DNA of 10,624 nucleotides. Source: CAZQLE01 sp964593905 (GTDB taxonomy: Bacteria; Chloroflexota; Anaerolineae; Anaerolineales; Anaerolineaceae). Below the pieces are notes generated by a model. It had not been told where the DNA came from. It did not search any database and saw nothing but the letters and a program-made list of their open reading frames with translations. Of the stretch, positions 6,897 through 10,624 are shown in pieces (within the stretch, counting starts at the first letter, position 1; each line of letters opens with the position of its first letter). A program made the position numbers and the translations under genes. The stretch is from the NCBI GenBank assembly GCA_964593905.1, contig CAZQLE010000140.1, positions 1 through 10,624 of the forward strand, in the 5' to 3' direction.

Positions 6897-6911
6897 CCTT
6901 TAGGAGGGCAT

Positions 6912-7436
6912 ATGAGCGATCTTCATGATCAAGTTGTTGGTGATCGAGACTTTTTTACCCGTATTCTGGGTAAAATACCGGGTTTTAAGGGCTATATTGA
7001 ACGCGAGGGCCGCCGTTCTTCTGATAAATTGCTGCGTGAAATGGTTTCGCAGCGGTTTGAAGAACAATGGCAGCGGATTTCAGCTTTGCAGCGCGACCTG
7101 ATTTCGAACGGTGGTCTGATGTATGTGGATGATCTGGAAGCCTCGGCATTGAAGGTGCGCCAGTTTGTTGATCGGGTGAAAACGGCTTCATATGGTTATG
7201 CCGGTTTCTTTGACGCCAAGAAAATTAATGAAGCTGAACTGATCAAAATGTACGAATACGATCTCTCATTGCTGAACCAGGCTGATGAAGTGAAACGCGC
7301 AGTCGATCATGTTGAAACGGCGATTGGAACCGATGGTCTTCCGGCGTCGATTCGCAACCTGACCTCGGTTGCCCAGCAAAGTGTAGATTTGTTCAACCGG
7401 CGTGATGAAGTCATTCTCAGTTTGCAGGCCAGCTGA
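6912..7436 (+). CDS. Unrecognised helical cytoplasmic protein, partner of SPFH gene
   Basis: This is a 174-residue protein with no signal peptide and no membrane segment. It is rich in charged residues and likely mostly alpha-helical. The most distinctive stretch is KIPGFKGYIEREGRRSSDKL (21-40), where an apparent Pro-Gly-Phe-x-Gly-Tyr turn leads into a basic helix; further helices at about 43-66, 74-92, 106-135 and 146-172 are plausible from residue pattern. No catalytic motif is visible and I do not recognise a named family. ATG 6912 is chosen because AGGAGG lies just upstream (spacing 4-5); an in-frame ATG at 6888 lacks such a site. It is 36 bases before the SPFH gene and shares its promoter and terminator, so the two products probably act together, perhaps at the membrane through the SPFH protein. 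That partnership is inference from gene order. Confidence 0.85.
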   Translation: MSDLHDQVVGDRDFFTRILGKIPGFKGYIEREGRRSSDKLLREMVSQRFEEQWQRISALQRDLISNGGLMYVDDLEASALKVRQFVDRVKTASYGYAGFFDAKKINEAELIKMYEYDLSLLNQADEVKRAVDHVETAIGTDGLPASIRNLTSVAQQSVDLFNRRDEVILSLQAS

Positions 7437-7472
7437 GAAGGTTCATAACCATCTGTTTTCGTGGAGTGAAAA

Positions 7473-8531
7473 ATGGCGAGGATTTTTGATGTTGTTGAGT
7501 ATCCGAGTGAGATGCCCGAGGAGATCGTACATCGATTCCCCGAGCAGGGTGTGGCCGATTTACGCCTGGGTTCGCAGGTCATCGTGCGTGAATCACAGGT
7601 CGCGGTTTTTTTCAGAGATGGAAAAGCGTTAGATGTTCTCGGCCCGGGGCGGCATACCATTGCCACCGCAAATGTGCCGTTGTTGGTTGATTTGATTGGC
7701 AAGGCTTTCAATGATCGCACGCCGTTTACGGCGGAGATCTACTATGTGTCGATGAAAGAATTTGCCGACCGAAAATGGGGCACACCGCAGCCGATCATTG
7801 TACGCAATCCGGGCATGGGCCTGGGTGTGGCGCTGCTGCAAGGATATGGGTCCTACAGTTTCCAGATCAAAGATCCTCAACAGTTTGTCACCCAGGTGGT
7901 TGGTGCTCAGGGCATTTATCGCACCAGCGATATCGAAAACCGCTTGCGCACGATGCTGCTTTCCAAGCTTCAAGATCTGCTGGGTGAAACTGCCGCCACC
8001 AATAGCGTTGTGCAGTTGATTGGTTTGACAGATGAATTGAGCGCCGGTGTGCGGGCGAAATCGCAAGATGATTTCCTTGCACTTGGCCTCGTTTTGAAAA
8101 CCTTCTACATCGGCAATCTGAAGCCTTCTGACAAATCGGCTGAAGAATTGCGCGCCATGGGTATGCTGGATATGCAAACCTACACCCAGCTTCAGGCGGC
8201 TGATGCGCTGCGCGATGCTGCTCAAAACCCGAGCGGTGGCGCCGGTTTAACCGCTGGTATTGGCGCCGGGGTTGGTCTGGGCAATATCATCGGCTCATCG
8301 CTGCAGGGCATGAACAATGCTCAAGCCGGCGCAGCGGCGGGTGCTGCGGCAGGCGCTGCTGCCGGTGGGGCTACGCCGGCGGTAATGACCCCGGCCGAAG
8401 CAGCACAGGCGCTGCGTGTTTCTGAAGAAGATGTTATGGCTGCGATCCAGGCGGGTGAACTGAAAGCGCGCAAGATCGGTAATGCTTACCGAATCAGCAA
8501 AGAAGCGCTGGACGCTTACCTCAAGGGCTAA
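7473..8531 (+). CDS. SPFH-domain (COG4260-type, YdjI-like) protein with C-terminal helix-turn-helix
   Basis: This is a 352-residue protein. Residues about 30-250 match the COG4260 'virion core protein'/YdjI-like SPFH group: VRESQVAVFFRDGKALDVLG (38-57), GPGRHT (57-62), TPFTAEIYYV (83-92), KWGTPQPI (101-108), and KDPQQFVTQVVGAQGIY (133-149). A Gly/Ala-rich stretch follows (about 254-300) with repeats such as GAAAGAAAGAAAGG. The last 48 residues (305-352, MTPAEAAQALRVSEEDVMAA onward to AYRISKEALDAYL) look like an excisionase/MerR-type HTH_17 domain. Relatives more often end in a zinc ribbon or a short tail, so this ending is notable. There is no clear transmembrane helix; SPFH proteins usually form membrane-associated oligomers. 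GGAG lies 6 bases before the ATG. It is the second gene of the unit, followed by a terminator. Function is unknown; a membrane-stress or scaffold role is possible. Confidence 0.88.
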   Translation: MARIFDVVEYPSEMPEEIVHRFPEQGVADLRLGSQVIVRESQVAVFFRDGKALDVLGPGRHTIATANVPLLVDLIGKAFNDRTPFTAEIYYVSMKEFADRKWGTPQPIIVRNPGMGLGVALLQGYGSYSFQIKDPQQFVTQVVGAQGIYRTSDIENRLRTMLLSKLQDLLGETAATNSVVQLIGLTDELSAGVRAKSQDDFLALGLVLKTFYIGNLKPSDKSAEELRAMGMLDMQTYTQLQAADALRDAAQNPSGGAGLTAGIGAGVGLGNIIGSSLQGMNNAQAGAAAGAAAGAAAGGATPAVMTPAEAAQALRVSEEDVMAAIQAGELKARKIGNAYRISKEALDAYLKG

Positions 8532-8545
8532 AATCTGGATGACTC

Positions 8546-8583
8546 AAAAAACCGGCTCGAGCAAATCACTCGGGCCGGTTTTT
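8546..8583 (+). terminator. Intrinsic terminator after the SPFH gene
   Basis: ACCGGCTCGAG (8551-8561) pairs with CTCGGGCCGGT (8569-8579) with one wobble across a 7-base loop, followed by TTTTT and preceded by AAAAAA. It begins 15 bases after the stop. The flanking A and T runs mean it could also work on the opposite strand, but no gene needs it there. Confidence 0.9.
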
Positions 8584-8625
8584 ATTAACCCTTAAGTGGC
8601 TGAAAGCTCACTTCGAGAAGGTGCA

Positions 8626-8634
8626 TGTTATAAT
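8626..8634 (+). promoter_or_regulatory. Extended -10 promoter candidate for sucCD
   Basis: TGTTATAAT is a perfect extended -10 (TG at 8626, TATAAT 8629-8634); the -35 region has no good match. A start near 8641 gives a leader of about 160 bases before sucC. The remaining stretch 8640-8799 holds no gene; it contains a small hairpin (CGGTT 8727-8731 with AACCG 8736-8740) and a longer-range CGGTGA/TCACCG pair (8681-8686, 8745-8750). Confidence 0.45.
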
Positions 8635-8799
8635 TTTGATGTTCAAACAATCGGGTCATAAAGTGGGAATCTGTTTTTGGCGGTGAGGCGGTTTTTTGTG
8701 CGAAGCAGAGTGGGGAAACAAAAGAACGGTTCATAAACCGGCTTTCACCGAAGAGATTGAAAAAAACCATAAAATTGCCAGAAGTATCAGGGAGATTGG

Positions 8800-9939
8800 A
8801 TGAAATTACACGAGTACCAATCCAAATCTGTGTTTGCAAAACATAATATCCCGATTCCAAAAGGTAGGATTGCCTCAACAGCTCAAGAGGCCAAGCAAAT
8901 TGCCGAAGAACTGGGCGGCAGAGTTGTGATTAAGGCCCAGGTTCTGGTCGGGGGACGTGGCAAAGCGGGGGGGATTCGTCTGGCAAAAACTCCAAAAGAG
9001 ACAGAAGAATTGGCCACCGCTATTTTGAGCATGGATATTAAGGGTCTTCCGGTTCGAAAATTGCTGGTGGATGAAGCAGTTGGGATTCAACAGGAAATAT
9101 ACCTGGGTATTGTTAACGACCGCTCTGCGCGCTGCCCGGTCATTATGGCTTCTGCTTCGGGTGGCGTGGATATTGAACAGGTGGCAGTTGAAACCCCTGA
9201 AAAAATCATCAAGGTGTTGATCGACCCCTTGCTCGGGCTGCACGATTTTCAGGCCCGCGATATTGCCGGCGGGATCGATCTTCCCCGTTCTCAGTGGCGT
9301 TTATTTACCGAAATCTGTCATGGTTTGTGGTCTGCCTATGAAGAGATGGATGCCACTCTGGCCGAGATTAATCCGCTGGTGATCACAAATGAGCAGCGGA
9401 TGATTGCGCTGGATGGCAAGATGGTTGTGGATGACAATGCATTGTTCCGTCATTCTCAGTTTGCCGATTTGCGCGATCTTGATGTTGAAGCACCTGCTGA
9501 GATTGCAGCCCGAAAATATGGTCTCTCTTTTATTAAACTGGAAGGGGATATTGGCTGCATGGTTAACGGGGCCGGGCTGGCGATGGCGACCATGGATATC
9601 ATTAAATTATATGGTGCCGAGCCCGCGAACTTTCTGGATATTGGCGGTGGAGCCAGCGCCGAAAAGGTGGCGGCTGCATTTCGGATCATTCTTTCGGACC
9701 CCAAGGTTAAAGCGGTGTTGATTAATATCTTTGGTGGCATCACGCGTTGTGATGAGGTGGCACGCGGAATTTTGGCTGCAATGAAAGAGGTTAAGCCGAA
9801 GGTCTCGATGGTGGTTCGGCTGGTGGGAACAAACGCTGAAGAAGGCCGTCGTTTGCTATCCGAATCCAAAATCATTACTGCTGAAACGCTGGTTGACGCG
9901 GCAGAAAAAGCAGCAGCAATTTCTCGGGAGGCAGCATGA
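8800..9939 (+). CDS. sucC: Succinyl-CoA synthetase (succinate-CoA ligase) beta subunit
   Basis: This 379-residue protein is the nucleotide-binding, succinate-binding subunit of the TCA-cycle enzyme that interconverts succinyl-CoA plus NDP and phosphate with succinate plus NTP. An ATP-grasp domain starts MKLHEYQSKSVF, with Lys45 and the GGRGKAGG loop (51-58). The metal-binding region reads LAEINPLVITN followed by LDGKMVVDDNALF. The C-terminal ligase-CoA domain has GCMVNGAGLAMATMDI, GGGAS and NIFGGITRCDEVA. Pro20 is as in the ATP-using E. coli enzyme, weak evidence for ATP. It is slightly shorter than E. coli SucC (388). GGGAG lies 5 bases before the ATG. It overlaps sucD by 4 bases (ATGA), showing translational coupling for equal subunit amounts. 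Confidence 0.97.
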   Translation: MKLHEYQSKSVFAKHNIPIPKGRIASTAQEAKQIAEELGGRVVIKAQVLVGGRGKAGGIRLAKTPKETEELATAILSMDIKGLPVRKLLVDEAVGIQQEIYLGIVNDRSARCPVIMASASGGVDIEQVAVETPEKIIKVLIDPLLGLHDFQARDIAGGIDLPRSQWRLFTEICHGLWSAYEEMDATLAEINPLVITNEQRMIALDGKMVVDDNALFRHSQFADLRDLDVEAPAEIAARKYGLSFIKLEGDIGCMVNGAGLAMATMDIIKLYGAEPANFLDIGGGASAEKVAAAFRIILSDPKVKAVLINIFGGITRCDEVARGILAAMKEVKPKVSMVVRLVGTNAEEGRRLLSESKIITAETLVDAAEKAAAISREAA

Positions 9940-10624
9940 GCATCCTGGTAAATCGCAATACGCGTTTGTTGGTGCAAGGTGTGACCGGGCATGAAGGATT
10001 ATTTCATACCGAGCAAATGGTGGATTACGGAACAAATGTTGTGGCCGGCGTTACCCCTGGAAAAGGCGGTGAATGGGTGCTGGGCGGCAAAATTCCGGTG
10101 TTCGATACAGTTCGAACTGCCGTAGAGGTGACCGAGGCCAACACCAGCGTGATTTTTGTTCCGGCGCGTTTTGCCCCTGATGCAATGTTGGAAGCTGCAG
10201 ATGCAGGCGTGGAACTGATTGTTTGCATTACCGAAGGCGTTCCCGTTCAAGATATGATGCGGGTTCGCAAATATCTGGATCATAAACGCTGCCGATTGAT
10301 TGGGCCAAACTGTCCGGGTTTGCTAACTCCTGGTGAGGCGAAGGTGGGTATTATTCCGGGAGATATTGCCATTCCCGGAAATATCGGCATTGTTTCGCGG
10401 TCTGGCACGCTTACCTATGAAGTGCTTTATGCGCTGAAGCAACGCGGTCTGGGGGCCAGCACCTGTATTGGGATTGGTGGAGACCCGGTCAACGGCACGG
10501 GCTTTTTGGATGTGCTGGAGATGTTTGAGAATGACCCTCACACCGATCAGGTGGCTTTGATCGGTGAGATTGGTGGTTCTGAAGAAGAGAAAGCGGCCGA
10601 ATATATCTCGGGAAAAATGACGAA
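9936..10624 (+). CDS. sucD: Succinyl-CoA synthetase alpha subunit (partial, runs off window)
   Basis: The first 229 codons are present, about 80% of a typical 290-residue SucD. The N-terminal CoA-binding Rossmann domain shows VQGVTGHEG (13-21) and GVTPGKGGE (38-46). The ligase domain follows with LIGPNCPGLLTPGE (121-134), GIVSRSGTLTYE (151-162), GIGGDPVNGTGF (179-190) and IGEIGGSEEE (209-218), the last holding the glutamate that contacts the phosphohistidine. The active-site histidine segment (GHAG in relatives) lies just beyond the window, so catalytic integrity cannot be confirmed. The start is fixed by the 4-base overlap with sucC and by GGAGG 4 bases upstream. It works with SucC as an alpha-beta pair. 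No frameshift is seen up to the edge. Confidence 0.97.
   Translation, partial: MSILVNRNTRLLVQGVTGHEGLFHTEQMVDYGTNVVAGVTPGKGGEWVLGGKIPVFDTVRTAVEVTEANTSVIFVPARFAPDAMLEAADAGVELIVCITEGVPVQDMMRVRKYLDHKRCRLIGPNCPGLLTPGEAKVGIIPGDIAIPGNIGIVSRSGTLTYEVLYALKQRGLGASTCIGIGGDPVNGTGFLDVLEMFENDPHTDQVALIGEIGGSEEEKAAEYISGKMT

Noticed and set aside
6888..6911. Upstream in-frame ATG at 6888 as start of the 174-residue protein
   Set aside because: It lacks a Shine-Dalgarno and would place the dyad and AGGAGG inside the coding region; 6912 has an excellent site.
7629..8225. Minus-strand 198-residue frame inside the SPFH gene
   Set aside because: Antisense to a well-supported coding region, with a composition explained by the complementary codons.
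8236..8395. Gly/Ala-coding repeats as a DNA repeat or CRISPR-like array
   Set aside because: The repetition follows from the GAAAGAAAG protein linker; units are short, irregular and in frame.
8585..8878. Minus-strand 97-residue frame across the sucC leader
   Set aside because: It starts inside sucC, has no ribosome site or recognisable motif and covers the sucCD promoter candidate; an open frame by chance is likelier.

Overview
The window looks like chromosomal DNA of a free-living bacterium with roughly balanced base composition. The best guess is Chloroflexota, probably Anaerolineae. That guess rests on the style of the Tad proteins, the very short Flp pilins, a Tad gene run without a secretin next to the assembly genes, and the SPFH protein type. 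It is an inference from protein character, not from a marker gene.

The left 6.6 kb is a Tad/Flp type IVc pilus locus, all on the minus strand. In transcription order it holds two tandem flp pilin genes encoding the same 48-residue protein (6630-6267), a strong intrinsic terminator (6235-6201), then cpaB, cpaE/tadZ with a complete receiver domain, cpaF/tadA, tadB and tadC. These are followed, only 30 bases after tadC, by the start of a comF gene that begins with GTG and leaves the window at base 1. The pilin genes appear to have their own promoter and terminator, so the abundant subunit can be made separately from the machinery. Prepilin peptidase (tadV), pseudopilins (tadE/F) and secretin (rcpA) are not in the window.

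A 281-base divergent intergenic region (6631-6911) carries credible sigma70-type promoters facing both ways, plus small dyads in both 5' leaders. On the plus strand follows a self-contained two-gene unit. It has a promoter at 6832-6860, an unrecognised helical 174-residue protein, an SPFH-domain protein of the COG4260 type with a Gly/Ala-rich linker and a C-terminal excisionase-like helix-turn-helix, and a clear terminator at 8546-8583. This pair is the least explained part of the window.

The right end is the sucCD operon for succinyl-CoA synthetase: sucC complete, sucD overlapping it by 4 bases and cut by the window edge before its active-site histidine. It has an extended -10 promoter candidate and a roughly 160-base leader.

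Three real genes are easy to miss in a scan for long ATG ORFs: the two pilins (48 codons each) and the GTG-started comF fragment.
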